From ZCTH02-B3 sp036563895 (lineage in GTDB: Bacteria > Bacillota > Bacilli > Paenibacillales > Paenibacillaceae), in contig DATCLN010000194.1 in assembly GCA_036563895.1 (NCBI GenBank), positions 1 to 7,594 on the forward strand: a DNA stretch of 7,594 nt. Direction: 5' to 3'. Position numbers and translations under genes: made by a program. The first letter of the stretch is position 1. The number at the start of each line of letters is the position of its first letter. Below the pieces are notes generated by a model. The model was not told the DNA's origin and ran no database searches. It saw nothing but the letters and a program-made list of their open reading frames with translations. Positions 1 through 5,466 of this stretch are shown piece after piece.

Positions 1-23
1 CGGAAGAACTGACCCGCATCTGA
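1..23 (+). CDS. Possible C-terminal tail of an upstream gene (partial)
   Basis: Frame 3 reads EELTRI then a TGA stop at 21-23, and a strong intrinsic terminator starts 17 nt later. That spacing is typical for a gene end. Only six codons are visible. Frame 1 also reaches a stop at 10-12, so the frame is not certain and no function can be assigned. Confidence 0.35.
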
Positions 24-39
24 ATCCGTGGTACGCGCG

Positions 40-83
40 GACGGCGGCTTGGCCGCAGTTGGCCTGCCCGCCGTCTTTTTTTT
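40..83 (+). terminator. Rho-independent terminator of the upstream gene
   Basis: The left arm GACGGCGG (40-47) pairs perfectly with CCGCCGTC (68-75). Inside it a second stem, GGCC (51-54) with GGCC (61-64), closes a six-base loop. Eight T residues follow directly at 76-83. This is a textbook intrinsic terminator on the + strand. It separates the upstream gene from the germination operon. Confidence 0.85.
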
Positions 84-103
84 CTCCGCATGCACGCTGC
101 TTT

Positions 104-181
104 GTTCGTCTGCCGCCTTTTTGCTCACCGTTTGCTCGCCGCCTATCTGCCCTGCGTTCGCCTGCCGCCTTTTTGCCCTGA
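104..181. repeat. Tandem repeat, 26-bp period, three copies
   Basis: Three adjacent 26-bp units lie at 104-129, 130-155 and 156-181. The first 23 bases of units 1 and 3 match at 21 positions. Unit 2 matches unit 3 at about 20 of 26 positions. The shared core is GCCGCCT followed by T-rich sequence and TGC. There are no spacers and no sign of a mobile element. Confidence 0.65.
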
Positions 182-212
182 GAACCCGGTGACTTCGGAC
201 GTTTCCCGGGAG

Positions 213-258
213 TGTCGGATGCGGAAGGGGCGCATTGTCGGATGCGGAAGGGGCGCAT
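213..258. repeat. Perfect 23-bp tandem duplication
   Basis: Bases 213-235 and 236-258 are identical over all 23 positions, starting TGTCGGATGCGG and ending GGGGCGCAT. An exact head-to-tail duplication with a length not divisible by three, between other repeats, suggests recent slippage in non-coding DNA. Confidence 0.85.
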
Positions 259-379
259 GGACAGGGCGGCGGAGTCCGGCGGGCGGCTGAAGCCTGGCAG
301 GAAGCCGGTTGGACGGCGTAATCCGGCGAACGGGCGAGACTCGGCAAGAAGGCCGGGAGGCGTCATCCGCGGGTGGCTG

Positions 380-480
380 AGGTCCGGCAGGGATTCGGCG
401 ACGTTGCGGGAGTCCGGCGGGGATTCGGCGGTGTTGCGGGAGTCCGGCAGGGATTCGGCGGCGTTGCGGGAGTCTGACGG
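380..480. repeat. Tandem repeat, 30-bp period, three copies plus a partial fourth
   Basis: Units start at about 380, 410 and 440, each reading roughly AGTCCGGCRGGGATTCGGCG and then a short variable stretch ending GTTGCGG. A truncated, diverged fourth unit begins at 470. The units differ at only a few positions. Because the period is a multiple of three, every frame on both strands yields a decapeptide repeat (for example RESGGDSAVL on the + strand), which makes spurious ORFs. There are no unique spacers, so this is not a CRISPR array. Confidence 0.85.
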
Positions 481-507
481 AGGGGGAGGAACGGACAGGA
501 AAGAGCG

Positions 508-536
508 GAATAAAACAGCACGCGAGGGAGATAATC
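508..536 (+). promoter_or_regulatory. Candidate sigma-G-like promoter of the ger operon
   Basis: GAATA at 508-512 fits the -35 pattern GHATR of forespore sigma-G. Seventeen bases later, GATAATC at 530-536 matches five of seven positions of the -10 pattern CATNHTA. The motif sits in the most AT-rich patch of an otherwise very GC-rich region. It would give a leader of roughly 90 nt before the gerA start. Germinant receptor operons are known sigma-G targets in Bacillus. The -10 match is imperfect, so this remains a candidate. Confidence 0.4.
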
Positions 537-572
537 CACATTGCGGACAACACGACATTGCGTCCGCGGGAG

Positions 573-634
573 GCCGGACGGCAGGCTGAAAGGGAAGCCC
601 ATGCCGGACAGACGGAGGGCCGGAGGGAAGCCAT
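573..634 (+). repeat. Imperfect tandem duplication covering the gerA ribosome binding site
   Basis: Both 573-602 and 603-634 begin GCCGGAC and end GGGAAGCC(C)AT, with a diverged middle. Each copy therefore carries a purine-rich ribosome-site-like stretch followed by an ATG, at 601 and 633. The second copy has the better site (GGAGGG at 622-627, five bases before ATG) and opens the real gene. The first ATG opens only a 17-codon frame that stops at 652-654. Confidence 0.4.
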
Positions 635-2114
635 GGCGTACAAGGGAAGGCTGAACGGGGACAAGGGGCAAAAGGCGGAAGCGGATTTGCTGGCACGGAT
701 CAAGGGGATGCTGGGCTCGCCGCCGGATCTGGTTTGCCATTCGGTATGTCCGGAGAAAGCGGCGGAACCGGTCTTGTGCCTGTACCTGGAAACGATGGTG
801 AACCGGACGACCGTCGACGAATACATCCTGGCCGCACTGCGAAAGGGCGAGTTTACGGAGACCGAACCGTCCGGTGCGGAGGACATCTCTTTTGTGCGGG
901 AGCTTCCGAAGGACCTGGACCCGGAGGATGCGGCCCGCCGCGCGGCGGACGCCATGGTCAAGGGTTACTGTGTCCTGATCGATCCTTCAGGCGGCGTCCG
1001 CCTTGTCCGCATTACCGACCCGAAACAGCGCCAGGTGGATACGCCGGTGTCGGAAGCCAGCATCCGCGGCCCAAACGAGGGGTTTTCGGAGAGCATTTCC
1101 ACCAGCATCGGGCTGATCCGCAAACGGATCGGCACGCCGCAGCTGCGCTTCGAAAGCATGCAAATCGGGCGGCTCACCCGCACCACCGTGGTGCTGGCGT
1201 ATATCGAGGGCGTCGCCCCGGACGAGCTCGTCCGGGAAATGCGGCGCCGCCTCCAGGCCATCCGGACGGACAGCGTGCTGGAGAGCGCCTATATCGAGGA
1301 GTTCATCCAGGACAGCACGCTGTCGCCCTTTCCGACGCTGCTCAGCACCCAGCGCCCCGACGTGGTGGCGGCGCACCTGCTGGACGGCAAGGCGGCCGTG
1401 CTGGTGGACGGCACCGGGGACGCGCTGGTTGCTCCGGTCACGTTCTTCGAATTGTTCAATTCCCCGGAAGACTACTACCAGCGGGCGGATATCGCCACGT
1501 TCATCCGGTGGGTCCGCCTCCTGTCTTTTTTTATCGCCGTGTTCATCCCATCCCTGTTTGTGGCGGCGACCACGTTCCACCAGGAAATGATTCCGGGGGC
1601 GCTGCTTCTCAGCCTGTCCGCGCAGCGGGAAGGGGTGCCGCTTCCCGCCTTCGCCGAGGTGCTGATGATGGAACTCGTGTTCGAGATCATCCGGGAAGCG
1701 GGCATCCGCATGCCCCGGGTGGCCGGCCAGGCGCTCTCCATCATCGGCGCCATCGTCCTGGGCCAGGCCGCCGTGGACGCCGGGCTGATCACCGCCGCCA
1801 TCGTCATCGTGGTGTCCGTGACCGGCATCGCCAATTTCGTCGTGCCCGCCTACAGTTTCGGCATCGCCCAGCGGCTGCTCCGGTTCTCCTTCATCATCCT
1901 GGCCGGCTTCATGGGGTTGTTCGGGATCCTGTGCGGCACGCTGCTGCTCATCGCCCATCTGTCGTCGCTAAAATCCTTCGGCGTTCCCTATTTCTCGCCG
2001 GTGGTGCCGTCCTATCCGACGGACTGGCGGGATGTGCTGGTCCGCGTGCCGAGACCGCAGATGGGCGCTCGCGCCCCGCGGTTTGTCCGGAACTTGAAGA
2101 AAAAGCGCAGATGA
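633..2114 (+). CDS. gerA-like: GerA-family spore germination protein (germinant receptor A subunit)
   Basis: This is the A subunit of a nutrient germinant receptor, expected in the inner membrane of the spore, where it helps sense small nutrients and trigger germination. The ATG at 633 follows GGAGGG by five bases and gives 493 residues, normal for the family. An in-frame TTG at 558 would only add an Arg-rich, repeat-derived extension. A soluble N-terminal region (about 1-290) carries the family hallmarks RGPNEGFSES (145-154), SPFPTLLSTQRPD (231-243) and SPEDYYQR (277-284). A membrane region follows, with helices near 297-313, 365-383, 386-407 and 416-442. It includes FHQEMIP (315-321) and the conserved stretch around MELVFEIIREAGIRMPR (346-362). 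The tail is basic and ends KKKRR. The gene is first in an A-C-B-D operon, with the C gene only a few bases downstream. The germinant cannot be read from sequence. Confidence 0.93.
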   Translation: MAYKGRLNGDKGQKAEADLLARIKGMLGSPPDLVCHSVCPEKAAEPVLCLYLETMVNRTTVDEYILAALRKGEFTETEPSGAEDISFVRELPKDLDPEDAARRAADAMVKGYCVLIDPSGGVRLVRITDPKQRQVDTPVSEASIRGPNEGFSESISTSIGLIRKRIGTPQLRFESMQIGRLTRTTVVLAYIEGVAPDELVREMRRRLQAIRTDSVLESAYIEEFIQDSTLSPFPTLLSTQRPDVVAAHLLDGKAAVLVDGTGDALVAPVTFFELFNSPEDYYQRADIATFIRWVRLLSFFIAVFIPSLFVAATTFHQEMIPGALLLSLSAQREGVPLPAFAEVLMMELVFEIIREAGIRMPRVAGQALSIIGAIVLGQAAVDAGLITAAIVIVVSVTGIANFVVPAYSFGIAQRLLRFSFIILAGFMGLFGILCGTLLLIAHLSSLKSFGVPYFSPVVPSYPTDWRDVLVRVPRPQMGARAPRFVRNLKKKRR

Positions 2115-2127
2115 CCGGGTGATCCGC

Positions 2128-3330
2128 ATGAGGGCATGGACCCTTGCCAAACACGTTTCCGGAGGCCGCATCGGACGCCGGGCGACGGCACGCCTGGTGC
2201 CCGCGCCGGCCGACGTCCCGCCGAGCGCCTGGCGCCGGGCGGCGGTTTGTCTCGCGCTCGCATTGACCGCCGTGCTGCTTGCCTCCTGCTGGGACAAGAC
2301 GGAATTGAACGAACTGGCCATCGTCACCATGATCGGCCTCGACGAAGATCCGGACACGGGCCGGAAAACAATTTTTTACCAGGTCGTCAATCCGCTCACC
2401 GCGGTGACCATCAAGGGAGCGGCCGGCGGGAACCAGGCTCCCGTCTACACCTATCAAGCGAGCGGGCGGTCGCTGGGCGAAATCCGTTCGTCCCTTTACC
2501 GGATCCTGCCGCGAAAGCTGTTCGTCTCCTACTACCGGGCGGTGGTCGTTTCGGAACGGATGGCGCGCCACGATCTGCGGGACATGGTCAACATGATCGA
2601 ATTCCAGCCCGAGGGACGGGCTTCGGTGCCCGTCCTGGTCGCCCGGGAACCCATGGAAAAGGTCATGTACACCCTGACGCCGATGGAAATGTATCCCGGC
2701 GAATCGGTCACCCTGAGACTCAGTCTGCTCAAGGACGAATCGCTGCTGGTGGGCAAGCGGATCGCGGTACGGGACCTGGCGGAGCGGATGGAGCGGTCGG
2801 AGAGCGTCGTGCTGCCCATGCTGGAAACCGTCGGAGAGTCGCCTTCGCCGGAGTTTTCCCGCCTGACCGGAACCGTCGATTCCCGGCACAGCAACATGCA
2901 AATCACGGGGGGTGCGGTCATCCGGGATTACCGCATGACGGGTACGCTGAACGACCATCAGCTCATCGCCTACAACCTGCTCAAGGGGAACAGGGGATGG
3001 TTCGTCAGGCAGTTCCGCCTGGACGGAAAACCGATCACCCTGACCGGCAAGCTCGGCAGAATAGAACGGAGGCTGGGCGCCGCTCCCCGGATTCTGCTGC
3101 ATATCGATCTGGCCCTCTATTTCGCCGTGGAACACATTCCGAAGACCGAACAGGAACTGAAACGGCTGGAACAGGAAGTGGCCGCACAATTGGAAGACGA
3201 ACTGAAGGAATTGTGCCGGCAAGGGCAAAAGCTTGGGCTGACACTGCCGAACATCCGGAACCCGGAAGACGTCAGGGTCAAGGTGATCGCCCATCTGAAG
3301 CACATCGGCAGCATCAACCAACCGTTTTAG
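2128..3330 (+). CDS. gerC-like: GerC-family spore germination lipoprotein (Ger(x)C)
   Basis: This is the lipoprotein subunit of the germinant receptor, anchored on the outer face of the spore inner membrane. From ATG 2128 it has 400 residues. A hydrophobic segment ends in the lipobox LLASC, with the lipidated Cys at residue 54, followed by the family motif WDKTELNELA. The leader before the hydrophobic core is unusually long and Arg-rich. The start is uncertain. GTG 2119 and GTG 2197 are also in frame, and the last would put Cys at residue 31. ATG 2128 is chosen because GGTGATCC (2118-2125) matches the complement of the 16S 3' end. The middle domain looks intact (LRLSLLKDESLLVGKRIAV; LTGTVDSRHSNMQITGGAV). 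Near the C-terminus the usual D-I-F-G-F-G to Trp-containing stretch is missing: QKLGLTLPNIRNPED runs straight into the final strand VRVKVIAHLKHIGS. The gene lies between the A and B subunit genes. Confidence 0.9.
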   Translation: MRAWTLAKHVSGGRIGRRATARLVPAPADVPPSAWRRAAVCLALALTAVLLASCWDKTELNELAIVTMIGLDEDPDTGRKTIFYQVVNPLTAVTIKGAAGGNQAPVYTYQASGRSLGEIRSSLYRILPRKLFVSYYRAVVVSERMARHDLRDMVNMIEFQPEGRASVPVLVAREPMEKVMYTLTPMEMYPGESVTLRLSLLKDESLLVGKRIAVRDLAERMERSESVVLPMLETVGESPSPEFSRLTGTVDSRHSNMQITGGAVIRDYRMTGTLNDHQLIAYNLLKGNRGWFVRQFRLDGKPITLTGKLGRIERRLGAAPRILLHIDLALYFAVEHIPKTEQELKRLEQEVAAQLEDELKELCRQGQKLGLTLPNIRNPEDVRVKVIAHLKHIGSINQPF

Positions 3331-3345
3331 GAGGGACGACAATTG
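3328..3345 (+). promoter_or_regulatory. Ribosome binding site that fixes a TTG start for gerB
   Basis: AGGAGGG at 3329-3335 overlaps the gerC stop codon (TAG, 3328-3330). It lies seven bases before TTG at 3343. No ATG or GTG nearby in this frame has a comparable site, and the protein from this TTG begins exactly where the family normally does, just before the first membrane helix. Confidence 0.75.
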
Positions 3346-4530
3346 GGCGCTACGGTCATCCGCGGCAGCCAGTTCTATTTTCTGACCGTCAATTTCTGCA
3401 TAGGGACGACGCTGTTTGTGCTCATCCCGTCCCTCGTGCAGGCGGGAGGCCGCGACTCCTGGCTGATACCCCTCTGGGGCGGAGCCTGCGGGATGTTCTT
3501 TGCCCTTCTGTGGATCTGGCTGTACCGTCTTTATCCGGGACTGAGTCTGGCGCAGATTTCCCTGGCCGCCCTGGGCAGGCCCCTGGGGACGGTGGTGGCG
3601 ACGCTGTATTATCTCCACTTCAGCGTCATTGCAGGATTTGTGCTCCGGAATTTGAGCGATTTTCTGACCGGCACCATCCTGCCGAAGACGCCCGGGCCCG
3701 TCTTCCACATCATGTTTCTGGCCGTGGCGAGCTACGCGGCGGCGCAGGGGGTGGAGACCATCGCGCGGCTCAACCAGCTGCTGACGCCTTTGCTCGCGTT
3801 TCCCTTCTGGTTTGTCATCCTGCTGGCGACGGTCAACTGGGACTGGTCGCGGTTTGTGCCCGCCTTCCAGCCGGAAACGCTCGCGGGGGTGTTCCGTTTC
3901 CATACAATTTTGGGCTTTCCCTTTCTGGAACCGGTCGCGCTGCTCATGATTTTTCCTTTTGTCGACGGCAAGACGGGCCGCATGCTGATGGCGGGCATCG
4001 CCACGGCCGCCGCCTCCATCAGCCTGACGGTGTTTGCCATCATCGGGTCGCTGGGGGTGGAAAGGACGACCAAGATGACCTTCCCCATCTACTCCCTCGT
4101 CCAGGAAGTCGCCGTCAACGACGTGATCATCAACATCCAGTCCGTCATCTCGATCATCCTGCTGACGCTCATTTTCATCAAATTGCAGGTGCTGTACTAT
4201 GCGGCTTTTGAGACCTTGCGCCAGACGTTCCGGCCCGTGATGCGCTGGCCTCTGCTGCTTGGCGTGTCCATGGTCTTGGCGGGAATCGCCCCGTCCATCA
4301 TCGAAAACGGCATCCAAAACTCGGAATGGAGAAAAAATTTCACCTTCGCCCATGACGCCATTTTCGGGCTGGGCTTCCCCGCGTTGCTCCTGGCCGTCAC
4401 CCTGATCCGCCTTGCGGCCGGAAAGCGCCCCGGAGCGGGAAGAGGCGTGCAGGCCGGCGCGGGCGCGCGATCGGCAACGGGAAAAGGTGCGCAGTCCGGG
4501 TCGGGCATGGGCCCTCGGACGGGGGGATGA
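3343..4530 (+). CDS. gerB-like: GerB-family endospore germination permease (germinant receptor B subunit)
   Basis: This is the integral membrane B subunit of the germinant receptor, in the spore permease family related to APC-type amino acid transporters. Work in Bacillus implicates B subunits in germinant recognition. Translation starts at TTG 3343, 12 nt after the gerC stop. The 395 residues contain about ten hydrophobic helices from residue 9 to 357, including FYFLTVNFCIGTTLFVLIPS (11-30), FHIMFLAVASYAAAQGVETIARLNQL (split over 121-146), VALLMIFPFVDG (198-209) and IQSVISIILLTLIFIKLQVLYYAA (265-288). The conserved G-x-E-T-x-A-R-x-N pattern (136-144) is present. After the last helix an extra tail of about 35 residues (361-395) is almost only Gly, Ala, Arg, Ser, Lys and Gln. 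It ends at a TGA four bases before the next gene. Confidence 0.93.
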   Translation: MGATVIRGSQFYFLTVNFCIGTTLFVLIPSLVQAGGRDSWLIPLWGGACGMFFALLWIWLYRLYPGLSLAQISLAALGRPLGTVVATLYYLHFSVIAGFVLRNLSDFLTGTILPKTPGPVFHIMFLAVASYAAAQGVETIARLNQLLTPLLAFPFWFVILLATVNWDWSRFVPAFQPETLAGVFRFHTILGFPFLEPVALLMIFPFVDGKTGRMLMAGIATAAASISLTVFAIIGSLGVERTTKMTFPIYSLVQEVAVNDVIINIQSVISIILLTLIFIKLQVLYYAAFETLRQTFRPVMRWPLLLGVSMVLAGIAPSIIENGIQNSEWRKNFTFAHDAIFGLGFPALLLAVTLIRLAAGKRPGAGRGVQAGAGARSATGKGAQSGSGMGPRTGG

Positions 4531-4534
4531 AGGC

Positions 4535-4750
4535 GTGGTGGCGTTCAACCTGTGGTTCTTTCCGGTGGCCGGGGCGGTGCTGGTCTATCTTTTGGTCAAA
4601 AGGCTGCCGCGGGACGCGGCGCTGTTTTTCGCCCTGTCCGTTTTGTCCTACGTGTTGTGGTACGGCATCGCCCGGGACCAGCCGATCATCATCACCCACC
4701 TGATCGAACAGGGAATCCGCGGGATTTTGGCCCTTCTGCCCATGGGATGA
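4535..4750 (+). CDS. Small two-helix membrane protein, candidate germinant receptor D subunit
   Basis: A 71-residue protein starts at GTG 4535 (or the adjacent GTG 4538), four bases after the gerB stop. A G-rich ribosome site (GGGGGG around 4521-4526) overlaps the end of gerB. Two hydrophobic helices are visible: about residues 6-21 (LWFFPVAGAVLVYLLV) and 29-45 (ALFFALSVLSYVLWYGIA). They are joined by a short basic turn, KRLPRD. A C-terminal segment (about 51-68) looks amphipathic. Small two-helix proteins encoded in or beside germinant receptor operons are known in Bacillus and were named D subunits, with modulating effects on receptor function. Size, topology, position and coupling all fit. 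Assignment rests on context and topology, not on a recognised sequence motif. Confidence 0.7.
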   Translation: MVAFNLWFFPVAGAVLVYLLVKRLPRDAALFFALSVLSYVLWYGIARDQPIIITHLIEQGIRGILALLPMG

Positions 4751-4819
4751 CCGGCGGTTATTGCATCCGCCTGTCCGGCTGCTTGTCCTGCCTCCGTTTT
4801 TTGTCCGCCTTGCCCCGCC

Positions 4820-4849
4820 GCATGAATTTCCTGTTTTTGGCGCATGTTA
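4820..4849 (+). promoter_or_regulatory. Sigma-G consensus promoter of the J-like gene
   Basis: GCATG at 4820-4824 fits GHATR exactly. After exactly 18 bases, CATGTTA at 4843-4849 fits CATNHTA exactly. These are the published -35 and -10 patterns and the preferred spacing for the forespore sigma factor G of Bacillus subtilis. The motif lies in a gap of about 200 bp between the D-subunit candidate and the J-like gene and would give a leader of roughly 100 nt. Part of it (GAATTT, GTTTTT, GTTAAAG) is clearly AT-richer than its surroundings. Confidence 0.6.
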
Positions 4850-4956
4850 AAGCTGCCCGGGCACGGCCGGGACGGGACGCTGACCGCCTGTGCCATGTCC
4901 GCCGGCCGGGCCGCCCGCGCACGCAAGAAAGCGCAAAGCGGAGGGGAAAAGGCTCC

Positions 4957-5313
4957 ATGATGGACCGGAAATATGCCTGCGAAGTGCTGGGTTTGCCGGA
5001 GGAGGCGACGAGGGAGGAGATCGAGGCCCGTTTCGCGCTGCTGGTCAAAAAATACAAACGCCTCGCCTCCGACGAGGCGCCCTCCGGGGGCGGGCCGCCT
5101 TTCGCCAAGATCAGCGAAGCGTACCGGTGTCTGATCGGATATGAACCGCTGAAGCCGGAACGGTTCCGCGAGCTCGACTTCAGGGGGAAAATCCGCCACC
5201 TGCGGGAGCATTATCTGGCGGAAATCGCGGTGGGAACGGTGCTCATGCTCCTCGTCTGCGCCCTGGCTGTCCAGATGCACGAAATCGTCATGGCGGTGCG
5301 GGCTTTGCCCTGA
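4957..5313 (+). CDS. J-domain-like protein with C-terminal membrane anchor, HPD motif absent
   Basis: A 118-residue protein starts at ATG 4957 (a second ATG follows at once), ten bases after GGAGGGG (4940-4946). Residues about 5-60 resemble a DnaJ J-domain: YACEVLGLPEEATREEIEAR, then FALLVKKYKR as helix II, and FAKISEAYRCLIG as helix III. The loop between helices II and III reads LASDEAPSGGGPP, so the HPD tripeptide needed to stimulate DnaK ATPase is missing. A charged linker (LDFRGKIRHLREHYLAE) leads to a single membrane helix near 92-111 (AVGTVLMLLVCALAVQM). The protein ends seven residues later. Canonical co-chaperone activity is unlikely. A scaffold or tethering role is inference. The upstream sigma-G-type promoter and the ger operon before it suggest expression in the forespore. 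I recall similar small J-like membrane proteins in Paenibacillus, without known function. Confidence 0.8.
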   Translation: MMDRKYACEVLGLPEEATREEIEARFALLVKKYKRLASDEAPSGGGPPFAKISEAYRCLIGYEPLKPERFRELDFRGKIRHLREHYLAEIAVGTVLMLLVCALAVQMHEIVMAVRALP

Positions 5314-5350
5314 AAAAAAGGCGGTCCGGACCGGGTCGGGCCGTTCCGCC
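5313..5350 (-). terminator. Intrinsic terminator for the reverse-strand glutamate-synthase-like gene
   Basis: Read on the minus strand, GGCGG (5350-5346) pairs with CCGCC (5324-5320). A nested stem inside (GGCCCG with CGGTCC, one mismatch) closes a three-base loop, with symmetric three-base bulges between the stems. Seven T residues follow directly (the A run at 5313-5319 on +). It lies about 120 nt beyond the stop of the reverse gene and touches the stop codon of the forward J-like gene. It would block read-through into that gene's antisense strand. Confidence 0.65.
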
Positions 5351-5355
5351 GGAAT

Positions 5356-5396
5356 GCCGGCCAACCCATGGGGCCGGCCGATGCCGCGGTTGCGGC
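5356..5396. other. Two GC-rich hairpins between convergent genes
   Basis: GCCGGCC (5356-5362) pairs with GGCCGGC (5372-5378) across nine bases. GCCGC (5383-5387) pairs with GCGGC (5392-5396) across GGTT. Neither is followed by a T run on either strand, so they are not standard terminators. They sit between the two convergent genes next to the T-tailed hairpin and may slow polymerase from either side. Confidence 0.4.
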
Positions 5397-5466
5397 GGTG
5401 TGCGGCACCCTTGACCTCAGGTCCGTGTCGTGGCTGTGGTGATAGGCGGCGACCCTCGTCCCCGGA

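Larger units (their letters stand above)
84..632. other. Repeat-rich region without a convincing gene, upstream of the ger operon
   Basis: No reading frame here looks like a real protein. The longest + frame (212-589) starts at an unsupported GTG and is mostly a decapeptide generated by the 30-bp repeat. The minus frames are rich in Arg and Pro and show the same periodicity. The stretch holds tandem repeats at 104-181, 213-258 and 380-480, scattered degenerate copies of the motif GAGTCCGGCGGG (for example near 270-281), an AT-richer patch with a candidate promoter at 508-536, and an imperfect duplication around the gerA ribosome site at 573-634. It is best read as an intergenic and 5' leader region. 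Confidence 0.6.

Noticed and set aside
380..480. Repeat array as a possible CRISPR
   Set aside because: The 30-bp units are directly adjacent with no unique spacers, and no cas gene is visible.
212..589. 125-codon forward frame across the repeats
   Set aside because: It starts at a GTG without a ribosome site, is mostly repeat-derived decapeptides with Arg, Gly and Ser, and shows no recognisable domain. The repeat unit is equally open in other frames.
558..632. N-terminal extension of GerA from TTG 558
   Set aside because: The extension is Arg- and Glu-rich and derived from the duplicated leader. The ATG at 633 has the better ribosome site and a family-typical length.
1948..4548. 866-codon reverse frame opposite the ger operon
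   Set aside because: It is antisense to three clearly recognised genes. Its composition (Gln, Arg, His and Asp rich, no domain) is typical of shadow frames in GC-rich DNA.
4753..4802. Terminator after the ger operon
   Set aside because: A small stem (GGCGG 4753-4757 with CCGCC 4767-4771) exists, but the T run at 4797-4802 is about 25 bases away, so they do not form an intrinsic terminator.
4747..4956. N-terminal extension of the J-like protein from ATG 4747, overlapping the preceding stop (ATGA)
   Set aside because: The 70 added residues are Arg- and Cys-rich with no domain, a sigma-G promoter lies within this stretch, and a good ribosome site precedes ATG 4957.
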